Shown one piece after another: positions 17,175-24,803 of a DNA stretch of 64,000 nt. Location: positions 1 to 64,000 of the forward strand of contig NZ_JAUOSF010000002.1 of NCBI RefSeq assembly GCF_030548465.1. Direction: 5' to 3'. This DNA comes from Tamlana sp. 2_MG-2023. Its GTDB lineage: Bacteria; Bacteroidota; Bacteroidia; Flavobacteriales; Flavobacteriaceae. Both the position numbers and the translations under genes were made by a program. The first letter of the stretch is position 1; every line of letters starts with the position of its first letter. The notes below the pieces were generated by a model that saw nothing but the letters and a program-made list of their open reading frames with translations, was not told the DNA's origin and did not search any database.

Positions 17175-17465
17175 ATGAAATCTTTCAAGGGTAGTTGCAG
17201 TTATAAAAGTGTGGGGTTTGATTATCGGTATGATGTTAATTCCGTTTTTAAAGTAGGGATGCTCTCAGGAGAGTTTGTTCTAAAGCCTACTGAAAATCCA
17301 ATCGTTTTTATTAGCTCAGGAATAGGTGTTATACCTTTGTTAATTATGTTTAAAGAAGCTTCTAAATATCAAAACTATATAACCGTTATACAATGTGTAG
17401 CCAATAGTGATGTTCAAGCTTTTGATTTAGAACTTAAGGCATTGTTGTACCTATGTTGTGCTTGA
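17175..17465 (+). pseudogene. Flavohemoprotein (Hmp) reductase-domain fragment
   Basis: The 96-residue frame aligns with the middle of the FAD/NAD-binding half of nitric oxide dioxygenase: VFKVGMLSGEFVLKP, then PIVFISSGIGVIPLLIMF, then a VQAFDLELKALL segment. The globin domain, the FAD RxYS motif and the C-terminal NAD-binding end are missing, and the frame ends with unrelated residues (YLCCA). A complete protein is about 400 aa. This is a decayed remnant rather than a functional gene, as judged from the missing domains at both ends. Confidence 0.75.
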
Positions 17466-17523
17466 GCTATTTTTTTTGCATAAAAAAAGGGCTTCAATTT
17501 CTTGAAACCCTTGTCGTTACTTG

Positions 17524-17597
17524 TAGCGAGAGCGGGGCACGATCCCGCGACCTCCGGGTTATGAATCCGACGCTCTAACCAGCTGAGCTACCTCGCC
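17524..17597 (-). tRNA. tRNA-Met (anticodon CAU)
   Basis: The minus strand folds as a 74-nt cloverleaf: acceptor GGCGAGG with TCTCGCT (two G-U pairs), D arm AGCTCAGCTGGTTAGAGC, anticodon loop TTCATAA, and T stem GCGGG/CCCGC. The T loop reads ATCGTGC instead of the usual TTCGANNC. It has no initiator features such as three G-C pairs in the anticodon stem; elongator Met is likely, with tRNA-Ile2 (lysidine type) as the alternative. CCA is not encoded. Confidence 0.88.
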
Positions 17598-17611
17598 ATA
17601 ATTTGAGGCTG

Positions 17612-17642
17612 CAAATATAGAAACATTATTGTTGTTACCAAA
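17612..17642 (-). promoter_or_regulatory. Promoter of tRNA-Met
   Basis: On the minus strand TTTG, a 19-base spacer and TATATTTG form a full match to the Bacteroidetes consensus, about 15 bases before the tRNA 5' end. Confidence 0.7.
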
Positions 17643-17728
17643 CAGATCTGAAAAAAAATAATATTAAATTTTATAGGCTCACTTATCAATTAATGTATAT
17701 ATTGGCGATATAAATTTCTAAATTACTT

Positions 17729-18121
17729 ATGGACGACAAAGTTAGATTTGATATTGAATTTCCAATACATGCTTCCCCTCAACTTTTATACACTTATATT
17801 TCAACACCTTCTGGTTTATCAGAATGGTTTTCAGACAACGTAAATTCTCGAGGCGAGTTATTTACTTTTATTTGGGATGGCAGCGAAGAAAAAGCAAAAT
17901 TACTAAATAAAAAATCAGGTGAACGTGTGAAATTCAGATGGTTAGAAGATGAAGAAGATGGGCAGTCCTATTATTTTGAAATTAAAATTCAAGTTGATGA
18001 AATTACAAAAGATGTGTCTCTTATGATTACAGATTATGCTGAAGACGATGAAGTTGATGAAGCTAAAATGCTTTGGACGAATCAAATTTCCAGTTTAAAG
18101 CAAGTATTAGGTTCTGCTTAA
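17729..18121 (+). CDS. START-like / AHSA1-type SRPBCC domain protein
   Basis: This is a 130-aa single-domain protein. It opens with an FPIHASPQLLYTYISTPSGLSEWFSDNV segment, the hallmark of the helix-grip START/AHSA1 fold, followed by paired beta strands (VKFRWLEDEEDG, YYFEIKIQVDE) and a C-terminal amphipathic helix (MLWTNQISSLKQVLG). Residue composition is acidic. Proteins of this group are common in Flavobacteriaceae and their ligand is unknown. The start at ATG 17729 gives the full fold. The next gene begins 67 bases later behind a hairpin, so the two are probably separate units. Confidence 0.8.
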   Translation: MDDKVRFDIEFPIHASPQLLYTYISTPSGLSEWFSDNVNSRGELFTFIWDGSEEKAKLLNKKSGERVKFRWLEDEEDGQSYYFEIKIQVDEITKDVSLMITDYAEDDEVDEAKMLWTNQISSLKQVLGSA

Positions 18122-18143
18122 TTACAAATAGCATATTTTAAAT

Positions 18144-18188
18144 TATATTTGTCCCGCTTACATAAAAAACATGTAAGCGGGATTTTTT
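18144..18188 (+). promoter_or_regulatory. Promoter -7 box fused to a hairpin that abuts the next start codon
   Basis: TATATTTG (18144-18151) fits the -7 consensus. It is followed at once by a perfect 11-bp stem, CCCGCTTACAT/ATGTAAGCGGG (18153-18163, 18171-18181), and six T, and the ATG of the class IV aminotransferase is the very next triplet (18189). The hairpin plus T run is a textbook terminator for the upstream gene, but it would also be the 5' end of any transcript from this -7 box. Confidence 0.6.
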
Positions 18189-19031
18189 ATGACGAATTTT
18201 AACGGAACACTTTTAGACGGAAACGCTTTTTTATCAATTCAAAATAGAGGTTATGCCTATGGCGATGCCCTTTTTGAAACTATAAAATCGAGTGGTGGTA
18301 AATTGTTGTTTTGGGAAGATCATTATTTTAGATTAATGGCATCTATGCGTATCATGCGTATGGAAATTCCAATGAGTTTTACTATGGAATTCTTAGAAAG
18401 TGAAATTCAAAAAACTTTGGAAGCTAACGATTTAGAAAAGGCGTCTTCCCGTGTAAAATTAACAGTGCATAGAAATGAAGGTGGTTTATATGCTCCTAAA
18501 ACGAATAATGTCAGTTTTGTAATTGCTGTAAACGCACTTTCAGAAAGCTTTTATACCATCTCAGAGGCGTTTTACGAAGTGGATTTATTCAAAGACTACT
18601 ATGTATCACCAAGTTTATTATCGACTTTAAAAACGAATAATAAAGCTTTAAATGTTGTAGGGAGTATTTATGCAAAAGAAAACGGCTTAAATAATTGCCT
18701 TTTGTTGAATACAAATAAACAAGTTGTTGAAGCTTTAAACGGTAACGTATTTCTTGTAAAAGGAAATACTATTAAAACACCTCCTTTAACTGATGGGTGT
18801 TTAAAAGGCGTGATGAGAACGCAACTAATCGAACTGGTTAAAGCAGTTCCAGAATATGAATTGGTAGAAGATTCAATTTCACCATTCGAGCTTCAAAAGG
18901 CAGATGAAATTTTTATTACCAATGTAATGGTTGGTATTCAGCCCGTAAGTAAATACAGGAAAAAGACATTTACAAATGAAGTTTCTAAAAGCTTACTTCA
19001 AAAATTAAATGTAAAAATCCGGTTAAATTAA
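18189..19031 (+). CDS. Aminotransferase class IV (aminodeoxychorismate lyase / branched-chain type)
   Basis: This is a 280-aa fold-type IV PLP enzyme. The opening NGTLLDGNAFLSIQNRGYAYGDALFET is the conserved N-terminus and fixes the start at 18189. Lys148 in STLKTNNKA is the likely Schiff-base lysine, Glu181 in VVEALNGNVFLV contacts the ring nitrogen, and PPLTDGCLKGVMR and EIFITNVMVGIQPV follow as usual. The two likely activities are 4-amino-4-deoxychorismate lyase (PabC, folate synthesis) and branched-chain aminotransferase; the short length and lack of a clear BCAT signature favour PabC, but I would not fix the symbol. The stop overlaps the convergent yqgE stop by four bases. Confidence 0.85.
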   Translation: MTNFNGTLLDGNAFLSIQNRGYAYGDALFETIKSSGGKLLFWEDHYFRLMASMRIMRMEIPMSFTMEFLESEIQKTLEANDLEKASSRVKLTVHRNEGGLYAPKTNNVSFVIAVNALSESFYTISEAFYEVDLFKDYYVSPSLLSTLKTNNKALNVVGSIYAKENGLNNCLLLNTNKQVVEALNGNVFLVKGNTIKTPPLTDGCLKGVMRTQLIELVKAVPEYELVEDSISPFELQKADEIFITNVMVGIQPVSKYRKKTFTNEVSKSLLQKLNVKIRLN

Positions 19032-19588
19032 TTATAACTCGGGTTTTCTGGCGCATTAGACCAAATGCTGTACTCGCCACCAAACTCTAACATTTTTTCT
19101 TTCCAAAAGGTTTCATAGTCTTTTTCTATGATGTTCTTTTTGTAAATGTTTTCAGAAACGACCCAAGAATTAGATTTTAATTCGGTATCTAATTGATTGG
19201 TGTCCCATCCAGAATAACCTAAAAAGAAACGAATATCATTTTCATTGATGGTATTTGTTTTAATCAGTTCTGCAACACGATTAAAATCACCTCCCCAATA
19301 AATCCCTAAAGAAATTTCAATACTATTTGGTATTAATTGCGGTATTTTATGAATAAAATATAAGTTATCTTGCTCAACAGGTCCGCCATTATACACTTTA
19401 AAAGTTGCTTCTACTTCTGGAATTAACTCATTAATTGTATAATCTAAGGGTTTGTTAAGGATAAAGCCTATAGATCCTTCTTCCGAATGATCTGCTAATA
19501 AGACTATAGAACGGTTAAAAGAAACATCTCCAATAATTGCAGGTTCTGCAATTAATAAATCTCCTTTTTTGGGTTTTATTGTCACCAT
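19028..19588 (-). CDS. YqgE/AlgH family protein (DUF179)
   Basis: This is a 186-aa cytoplasmic protein of normal family length. Characteristic blocks are KKGDLLIAEPAIIGDVSFNRSIVLLADH (residues 7-34), GSIGFILNKPLDYTINEL (38-55), VYNGGPVEQDNLYFIHK (65-81) and IRFFLGYSGWDTNQLDTEL (119-137). YqgE/AlgH proteins are widespread; one member affects alginate production in Pseudomonas, but the biochemical activity is unknown. The start ATG at 19588 is directly before the conserved KKGDLLIA block. It overlaps the aminotransferase stop by four bases tail to tail. Confidence 0.92.
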   Translation of the reverse strand: MVTIKPKKGDLLIAEPAIIGDVSFNRSIVLLADHSEEGSIGFILNKPLDYTINELIPEVEATFKVYNGGPVEQDNLYFIHKIPQLIPNSIEISLGIYWGGDFNRVAELIKTNTINENDIRFFLGYSGWDTNQLDTELKSNSWVVSENIYKKNIIEKDYETFWKEKMLEFGGEYSIWSNAPENPSYN

Positions 19589-19659
19589 ATGTTGAGGAAT
19601 TTAGTAACTAAAACTAATATTAATTTATTGAAAATGCAACTCTTTTGTTAATATATAAG

Positions 19660-19689
19660 AAAAAAGCCTCCAAATAGGAGGCTTTTTTT
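19660..19689 (-). terminator. Intrinsic terminator of the HU gene
   Basis: A perfect AGCCTCC/GGAGGCT stem, extended by A-T pairs to 12 bp, encloses a 5-base loop and ends in a T run on both strands. It lies 22 bases past the HU stop and upstream of yqgE. Confidence 0.85.
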
Positions 19690-19710
19690 AAAATATAAAG
19701 AAGTAAATGA

Positions 19711-19983
19711 TTAGTTTACTGCGTTTGATAAATCAGAACCAGCTTTAAACTTTACAATGTTTTTAGCTGCAATTTTGATAGTTTCTCCTGTTTGAGGGTT
19801 TCTTCCGTCTCTTGCAGCTCTATTAGAAACTGACCAAGATCCGAATCCTACTAAAGAAACTCTATTTCCTTTTTTTAAAGCTCCTTCAATTTCAGTTAAC
19901 GCACATTCTAAAGCTTTTTTTGCAGCTGCTTTAGTAATTCCTGCGTGTTCTGCCATTGCGTCGATTAAATCTGTTTTGTTCAT
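19711..19983 (-). CDS. HU family DNA-binding protein
   Basis: This is a 90-aa histone-like protein with the complete HU pattern: MNKTDLIDAMAEHAGITKAAAKKALE (dimerisation helices), GNRVSLVGFGSWSVSNRAARDGRNPQTGETI with the DNA-wrapping beta arm (NPQTGE, where the intercalating Pro lies), and the KFKAGSDLSNAVN end. I place the start at 19983, since the longer open frame to 20061 adds 26 residues that do not belong to HU and cross the promoter. It bends and compacts DNA as a dimer. It has its own promoter and terminator. Confidence 0.95.
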   Translation of the reverse strand: MNKTDLIDAMAEHAGITKAAAKKALECALTEIEGALKKGNRVSLVGFGSWSVSNRAARDGRNPQTGETIKIAAKNIVKFKAGSDLSNAVN

Positions 19984-20039
19984 AATGTATAATTTAATTA
20001 TTAATAAAAGTTGGATTACATTTTTGTTTAAATCCTTTA

Positions 20040-20069
20040 CAAATTTATACGGATTATGCAATCATGCAA
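20040..20069 (-). promoter_or_regulatory. Promoter of the HU gene
   Basis: On the minus strand TTG, 19 bases and TAAATTTG fit the Bacteroidetes consensus closely. The -7 box ends 56 bases before the HU ATG, which supports the short start at 19983. Confidence 0.7.
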
Positions 20070-20173
20070 GTAATAGCAAGGGAAATACATGGTTTTGTTA
20101 ATAACTTCATCTATTTGTTAATAAAGGGTGTGCGCTTTATCGGATATTTGGTGATATCAATGATAATAAGGGT

Positions 20174-21121
20174 TTACAGCATTTTGGCGTTTTCCTCAAA
20201 AGTGTATCCGTTTAAAAGTGATTTTATATCCATAGCACGTTTACCTGGAAGCTTAATTTCTTGTAAAATAAGATAACCGTCTGTAACTGCTACTTTTAAC
20301 TCTTTTTTGGTTGAAATGATGGTTCCAATAGTATCATTGTGGTCTGCTAATTCTTTTTTGGTAGCATATATTTTGATGTCTAATTCATCTTCACCATTCT
20401 TTAAAGTGGTCCAAGCAGCTGGGTACGGACTTAAGCCACGAATGTGGTTGAAAATATTATCCATAGAGCTTTCCCAGTTTATCTTACAATTGTCTTTATT
20501 AAGTTTGTAAGCGGTCTTAATATCTGCTGAATCTTTCTGCGGAATTGTCTTCACGCTGCCTTTTTCAATGGATTCTACTGTTTTTAAAACTAGGTTGCTT
20601 CCAATAGTCATTAACTTGTCATGAAGACTTCCTGCATTTTCGTTAGGCTCAATTGAAATTTCTTCTTGAAGAATCATGTCTCCAGTGTCAATTTCCTCAT
20701 CTATAAAGAAAGTTGAAACTCCTGTTTTTGTTTCACCATTTATAATGGCCCAATTTATAGGAGCTGCACCACGGTAATTTGGTAATAAAGAAGCGTGTAA
20801 ATTAAAAGTACCATATTCAGGCATGCTCCAAACCAATTTTGGTAACATTCTAAAGGCTACAACAATTTGTAAATTAGCATTTAATGATTTTAATTCTTCT
20901 AAAAAAGCTTCTTCCTTTAAATTGGTTGGCTGTAAAACGTTTAAGTTTTGTGAAACCGCATACTTTTTAACAGCACTTTCATTTAGTTTTCTGCCGCGTC
21001 CTGCAGGTTTATCTGGGGCAGTAATAACGCCCACAATGTTTTTGTTGTTTTCTACTAAGGTTTTTAAGGTGTCTACCGCAAAATCGGGTGTACCCATAAA
21101 TACGATTCTTAAATCTTTCAT
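20174..21121 (-). CDS. fmt: Methionyl-tRNA formyltransferase
   Basis: This is a 315-aa enzyme that formylates initiator Met-tRNA using 10-formyl-THF. The N-terminal Rossmann-like domain begins RIVFMGTPDFAVDTLKTL; the folate-binding and catalytic blocks NLHASLLPNYRGAAPINWAI (near residues 107-126) and GVSTFFIDEEIDTGDMILQE (near 134-153) are intact. The C-terminal OB domain follows LNGYTFEENAKML at the end. Length and domain order are normal. It is followed upstream by recQ in the same direction with a 35-base gap, so fmt may be the last gene of a short operon with the AAA ATPase and recQ. Confidence 0.96.
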   Translation of the reverse strand: MKDLRIVFMGTPDFAVDTLKTLVENNKNIVGVITAPDKPAGRGRKLNESAVKKYAVSQNLNVLQPTNLKEEAFLEELKSLNANLQIVVAFRMLPKLVWSMPEYGTFNLHASLLPNYRGAAPINWAIINGETKTGVSTFFIDEEIDTGDMILQEEISIEPNENAGSLHDKLMTIGSNLVLKTVESIEKGSVKTIPQKDSADIKTAYKLNKDNCKINWESSMDNIFNHIRGLSPYPAAWTTLKNGEDELDIKIYATKKELADHNDTIGTIISTKKELKVAVTDGYLILQEIKLPGKRAMDIKSLLNGYTFEENAKML

Positions 21122-21156
21122 CTTTTGATGGCTTTATTATAGTGTCGTTTGCAATT

Positions 21157-23061
21157 TTACAAATGACTTAATTTATATGTGTTTTTTGAGGTAATTGTGA
21201 TTATTTGGTGTTCTAAAAGTAATTTTAAAACGGTTTTTAATTCATTTTCAGAACAATTCATTTGCTCTAAAAGGTCTCTTGAAGAATAATCTCCCGATTC
21301 TAAAATTTCAATAAGATTTCTTTTTACTGAATTGATGTCCTGCGGTACTTCCTTTTTTTTCTGTTGAATGCATACTGAACATATTTTGCAGTCTTCAACA
21401 TTTTTTTCACCAAAATAGGAGAGGAGTTGTACACTTTTACAAACGGAATCGTTTTCAATATAATCAAGCATGGCTTTTACTTGATTTTGTTTCAATTTAT
21501 TTTGTTGTTTTATTATGGGTGCAATCCTATTGATTGTTATTTCGTCTTCTCGTGGTTCTATAAAAGTTACTTGAGCATCTGTTTTAGCTAAATTAAGCGC
21601 TATAATTTCATCGTCCTCTAATTGCTGTAAGGTATTTATCAAATGGTGTTCAGCAATAGATGCTTTTTTGGATACCTTTTTTAGATCTACTTTTGTTGGG
21701 TTGTCAAAAATTCCACCATACATTCTTAAAATAGATTTGACGATAATTCCGTAATCTTCATGCGTGTCTAAATAATTAAAAAGGGCATTGTTAGAAATAA
21801 TAAATTGTACAGTCACCTTATTTTTAAATTGTTTCGATAGGGTGATTACGCTATTTCTATCTAAAAAAAGCAAGGCATTATAGCATAAAATAGATGGAAA
21901 TTGGTAGGTTTTACAAAAACTATTAAAATCGAAATCGAAAGTTTCATATTCACCTTCTCCATAGGAAACTTGAAAATAGTTACATAGTTTTCTATACACT
22001 TGTTTAATTAAATCTACCGTAGGTAAAACACTTAAAAACTGATTTTTAACAAGTTCTTCATCGCTTTTGTTTTTTAAAATTACCGCAAATGCTTTCTCTC
22101 CGTTTCGTCCGGCACGACCAGCTTCTTGAAAATAACTTTCAATACTTTCAGGGAGATTTAAATGAACAACTGTTTTAACATCAGGCTTGTCTATACCCAT
22201 ACCAAAGGCATTGGTTGCTACCATCACTTGACTCTGGTTTTGTAACCAGGCCGTCATGTTTTTATCTTTTTCATCGTTTGTGAGTCCGCCATGATAAAAA
22301 GTAGCACTTATGTTTTTAGATTTTAAAAAGGAGGCTATTTCAATCGTTGCTTTTCTATTTCGAACGTATACAATCGACGATGCAGGATTTTTTCTTAAGA
22401 TGGTTTCAAGTCTGTAATGTTTATCATTTTCATGAAAAACCATGTAAGCCAGATTACTTCTCCAGAAGGATGTTTTAAATATTTTAGGCTGAATGAAATC
22501 TAACTCCTTTATGATATCGTTAACTACTTCTGGTTTTGCCGAAGCTGTGAGTGCTACCACATTTGCTGAAGGCCGTAAACGCCTTAACAGTTCAATATTT
22601 TTATAAGCTGGTCTAAAATCGCTTCCCCACTGTGAAATACAATGCGCTTCATCAACGGCAATTAAATTGACATTCATGAGTCTGATGCGATCTTGCACAA
22701 GCTCCTGCTGTAAACGTTCTGGCGACAAGTATAAAAACTTGTAATTGCCATAAATACAGTTGTCAAGCATCGTGTCTAACTGGCTGTAACTTATGCCGCT
22801 AGTTAGAGTCATCGCTTTAATGCCTTTATCGTTTAAAGCTTGTACTTGGTCTTTCATTAAGGCAATTAACGGAGAAATTACAATACAAATACCGTCTTTG
22901 GCTAAGGCTGGAATTTGAAAACATAAAGATTTACCACCACCAGTTGGTAGCAAGACAAAAGTATCCTCGCCTTCAATGACTGCATTTATAATAGCTTCTT
23001 GTTCTGGCCTGAAATTGGTAAAATTCCAATAACGTTCTAATATGGTAATGGGATGTTCCAT
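21157..23061 (-). CDS. recQ: ATP-dependent DNA helicase RecQ
   Basis: This is a 634-aa superfamily 2 helicase. Motif I is PTGGGKS (residues 39-45), motif II DEAHCISQWGSDFRP (near 136-150), motif V/VI NAFGMGIDKPDVK and SYFQEAGRAGRNGE. The RecQ C-terminal zinc cluster is present as C-x17-C-x2-C-x2-C (CKSVQLLSYFGEK..CKICSVC, near 556-577). The extreme C-terminus is a winged-helix-like segment without a clear HRDC domain. It unwinds DNA 3' to 5' in repair and replication restart. The upstream P-loop gene ends one base before the recQ ATG, so the two are translationally coupled. Confidence 0.95.
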   Translation of the reverse strand: MEHPITILERYWNFTNFRPEQEAIINAVIEGEDTFVLLPTGGGKSLCFQIPALAKDGICIVISPLIALMKDQVQALNDKGIKAMTLTSGISYSQLDTMLDNCIYGNYKFLYLSPERLQQELVQDRIRLMNVNLIAVDEAHCISQWGSDFRPAYKNIELLRRLRPSANVVALTASAKPEVVNDIIKELDFIQPKIFKTSFWRSNLAYMVFHENDKHYRLETILRKNPASSIVYVRNRKATIEIASFLKSKNISATFYHGGLTNDEKDKNMTAWLQNQSQVMVATNAFGMGIDKPDVKTVVHLNLPESIESYFQEAGRAGRNGEKAFAVILKNKSDEELVKNQFLSVLPTVDLIKQVYRKLCNYFQVSYGEGEYETFDFDFNSFCKTYQFPSILCYNALLFLDRNSVITLSKQFKNKVTVQFIISNNALFNYLDTHEDYGIIVKSILRMYGGIFDNPTKVDLKKVSKKASIAEHHLINTLQQLEDDEIIALNLAKTDAQVTFIEPREDEITINRIAPIIKQQNKLKQNQVKAMLDYIENDSVCKSVQLLSYFGEKNVEDCKICSVCIQQKKKEVPQDINSVKRNLIEILESGDYSSRDLLEQMNCSENELKTVLKLLLEHQIITITSKNTYKLSHL

Positions 23062-23062
23062 A

Positions 23063-23611
23063 TTAAAAGTTAATGGTTTTTAATATGAAGTTTGTACGGT
23101 TTTCAACGGTGTCAAAAGGCACATCAATTAATTGATAATGATACGACTCGTAGGTTTTTACAAGGAATTTATGAATGTCTTGCGCTTGTTCAAAAGTTTC
23201 ATAACGCTCACTATCACTTGTGTAAATAGATTGCCAAGGTTTTAAAACAAAAACGATATCGTATTTTGAGTTTTTGCAGGTCTCCATAAATTCTGGAGGG
23301 TAAGAGTCTCCTATAAAATCCATATAGGCTAAAACATCGTGAACACCTCTATCAAAGAAAATGGCTTTATCCTTGACGTTTTCTGCGTCTTTAAATTGCT
23401 GTGCTCGGCCTTTTAAAAGCATTTCACTAAACAGTAGTGGATTGGTTAGGAAAAGCTGATCGATGCCTTTCTTTTTGGCTTCAATGATAACCTGACGTGA
23501 AATTTCTTCCATGCATGGAAACCCTCTTTTTATTAACGCATTAATTAAAGTTGATTTGCCCGTTCCGGGACCACCTGTAATAAGAATTTTTTTTGTGTTC
23601 AAATCCGCCAT
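23063..23611 (-). CDS. AAA-family P-loop ATPase/kinase (AAA_28, NadR C-terminal-like)
   Basis: This is a 182-aa single-domain P-loop protein. The Walker A motif GGPGTGKST is at residues 13-21, followed by LINALIKRGFPCMEEISRQVI, a pattern shared with the ribosylnicotinamide kinase-like domain of NadR. FFDRGVHDVLAYMDFIGD (near 86-103) has the DRG lid/base motif, and a late RYETFEQAQDIHKFL segment is lid-like. A small-molecule kinase role is plausible, but the substrate is not known. It precedes recQ with a one-base gap. Confidence 0.8.
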   Translation of the reverse strand: MADLNTKKILITGGPGTGKSTLINALIKRGFPCMEEISRQVIIEAKKKGIDQLFLTNPLLFSEMLLKGRAQQFKDAENVKDKAIFFDRGVHDVLAYMDFIGDSYPPEFMETCKNSKYDIVFVLKPWQSIYTSDSERYETFEQAQDIHKFLVKTYESYHYQLIDVPFDTVENRTNFILKTINF

Positions 23612-23756
23612 ATTTGCTGTAAAAATCGGAATTTAACAGCTATAAAAAAAATGGAAAGCTAAAGTCACTAGTTTTATTAATAGTCTAAAGTGAAAGTTTT
23701 CAATTTTAGACTAGAATTCAACACTTTAATTGTATGGGAATGAAAAGATGAAATTG

Positions 23757-23764
23757 TATATTTG
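23757..23764 (+). promoter_or_regulatory. Promoter -7 box of the DUF493 gene
   Basis: TATATTTG matches TAnnTTTG. Transcription should start about 23768-23771, leaving only about 5-12 bases before the candidate ATG codons at 23776 and 23782. The -33 region is not convincing. Confidence 0.5.
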
Positions 23765-23775
23765 TGCTAGAAAAA

Positions 23776-24075
23776 ATGACTATGAGCACACCTCCAAATT
23801 CAGAAGAATTTTATAAGAAATTAAAAGAACAATTATACGATACAGCCCAATGGCCATCGGAATATTTATATAAATTTATAGTAATTTCAGATAAATCAAA
23901 AATTATTCAAATAGAAGATATTTTCGATAATTTAGGTGCTGTTATTAATACAAAGGAATCTAAAAACGGTAAATACACGAGTGTTTCAATAAATGTGACC
24001 ATGAAAAATCCTGAAACAGTGATTGCCAAGTATAAAGAAGTCACAGAAAATGTTGAAGGCGTTATCAGTCTTTAG
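23776..24075 (+). CDS. DUF493 family protein (YbeD-like)
   Basis: This is a roughly 99-aa protein whose core (residues 25-99) follows the DUF493/YbeD ACT-like alpha-beta fold: YLYKFIVISDKSKIIQIEDIF, SKNGKYTSVSINVTMKNPETVIAKYKEV, ending VEGVISL. YbeD is thought to be a small regulatory protein; in Bacteroidetes its role is unknown. The reading frame is open further back to a GTG at 23764, but the -7 box lies there, so ATG 23776 or 23782 is the real start. It stands upstream of the DUF4290 gene, 65 bases away. Confidence 0.85.
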   Translation: MTMSTPPNSEEFYKKLKEQLYDTAQWPSEYLYKFIVISDKSKIIQIEDIFDNLGAVINTKESKNGKYTSVSINVTMKNPETVIAKYKEVTENVEGVISL

Positions 24076-24140
24076 ATATTTTTTGTACTTTGCGCATGCA
24101 GAAACACTTCATGCAATACAATTAACTCTACACATTTATT

Positions 24141-24797
24141 TTGATAGATACATTAGAATACAACACCGAGCGTGAGCATTTAATCATTCCAGAATACGGA
24201 AGGCATATGCAGAAGATGATTAATTACGCGAAATCATTAGAATCTAAAGAAGAACGTAATAAGGTAGCCAAAGGTATTATTGCCGTTATGGGAAATATGC
24301 AACCGCACTTAAGAGACGTTCCAGATTTTCAACATAAGCTTTGGGATCAAATGTTTATCATGTCTAATTTTGAATTAGATGCCGATTCGCCTTACCCAAT
24401 TCCTACTAAAGAAATTTACGAAGAGCGTCCAGAACCTTTAAGATACCCTCAAAATTTTCCTAAATATCGTTTTTACGGAAACAATATTAAAACCATGATT
24501 GATGTGGCAAATACCTGGGAAGATGGCGAACTTAAAGAAGCGTTAACGTATACGATTGCCAATCATATGAAAAAGTGTTTCTTAAACTGGAATAAAGATA
24601 CCGTTGAAGATGCCGTGATTTACGATCATTTATATGAACTTTCAGGAGGTAAAATTAACTTAAAGAATTCTGAAGAAGATTTATCAGACGCTACAAGTTT
24701 AATGCGTTCAAAAACGAAGTTTTCTAACAATAACAATACGAAGAAAACGCATCATAAAAAAAGCAATTCTAATAACCGACAAAGAAAACGCTACTAA
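24141..24797 (+). CDS. DUF4290 domain-containing protein
   Basis: This is a 218-aa protein found throughout Bacteroidetes. The DUF4290 core covers residues 1-175: LEYNTEREHLIIPEYGRHMQKMI, then GIIAVMGNMQPHLRDVPDFQHKLWDQMF, then YYGN-like FYGNNIKTMI. The last 40 residues are a low-complexity, Asn/Lys/His-rich tail ending RQRKRY, likely disordered and nucleic-acid binding. No ATG fits the conserved N-terminus; TTG at 24141 is the start. murA begins seven bases after the stop, and this pairing recurs in Flavobacteriaceae, which hints at a cell-wall link but does not prove it. Confidence 0.88.
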   Translation: MIDTLEYNTEREHLIIPEYGRHMQKMINYAKSLESKEERNKVAKGIIAVMGNMQPHLRDVPDFQHKLWDQMFIMSNFELDADSPYPIPTKEIYEERPEPLRYPQNFPKYRFYGNNIKTMIDVANTWEDGELKEALTYTIANHMKKCFLNWNKDTVEDAVIYDHLYELSGGKINLKNSEEDLSDATSLMRSKTKFSNNNNTKKTHHKKSNSNNRQRKRY

Positions 24798-24803
24798 AAT
24801 TTC

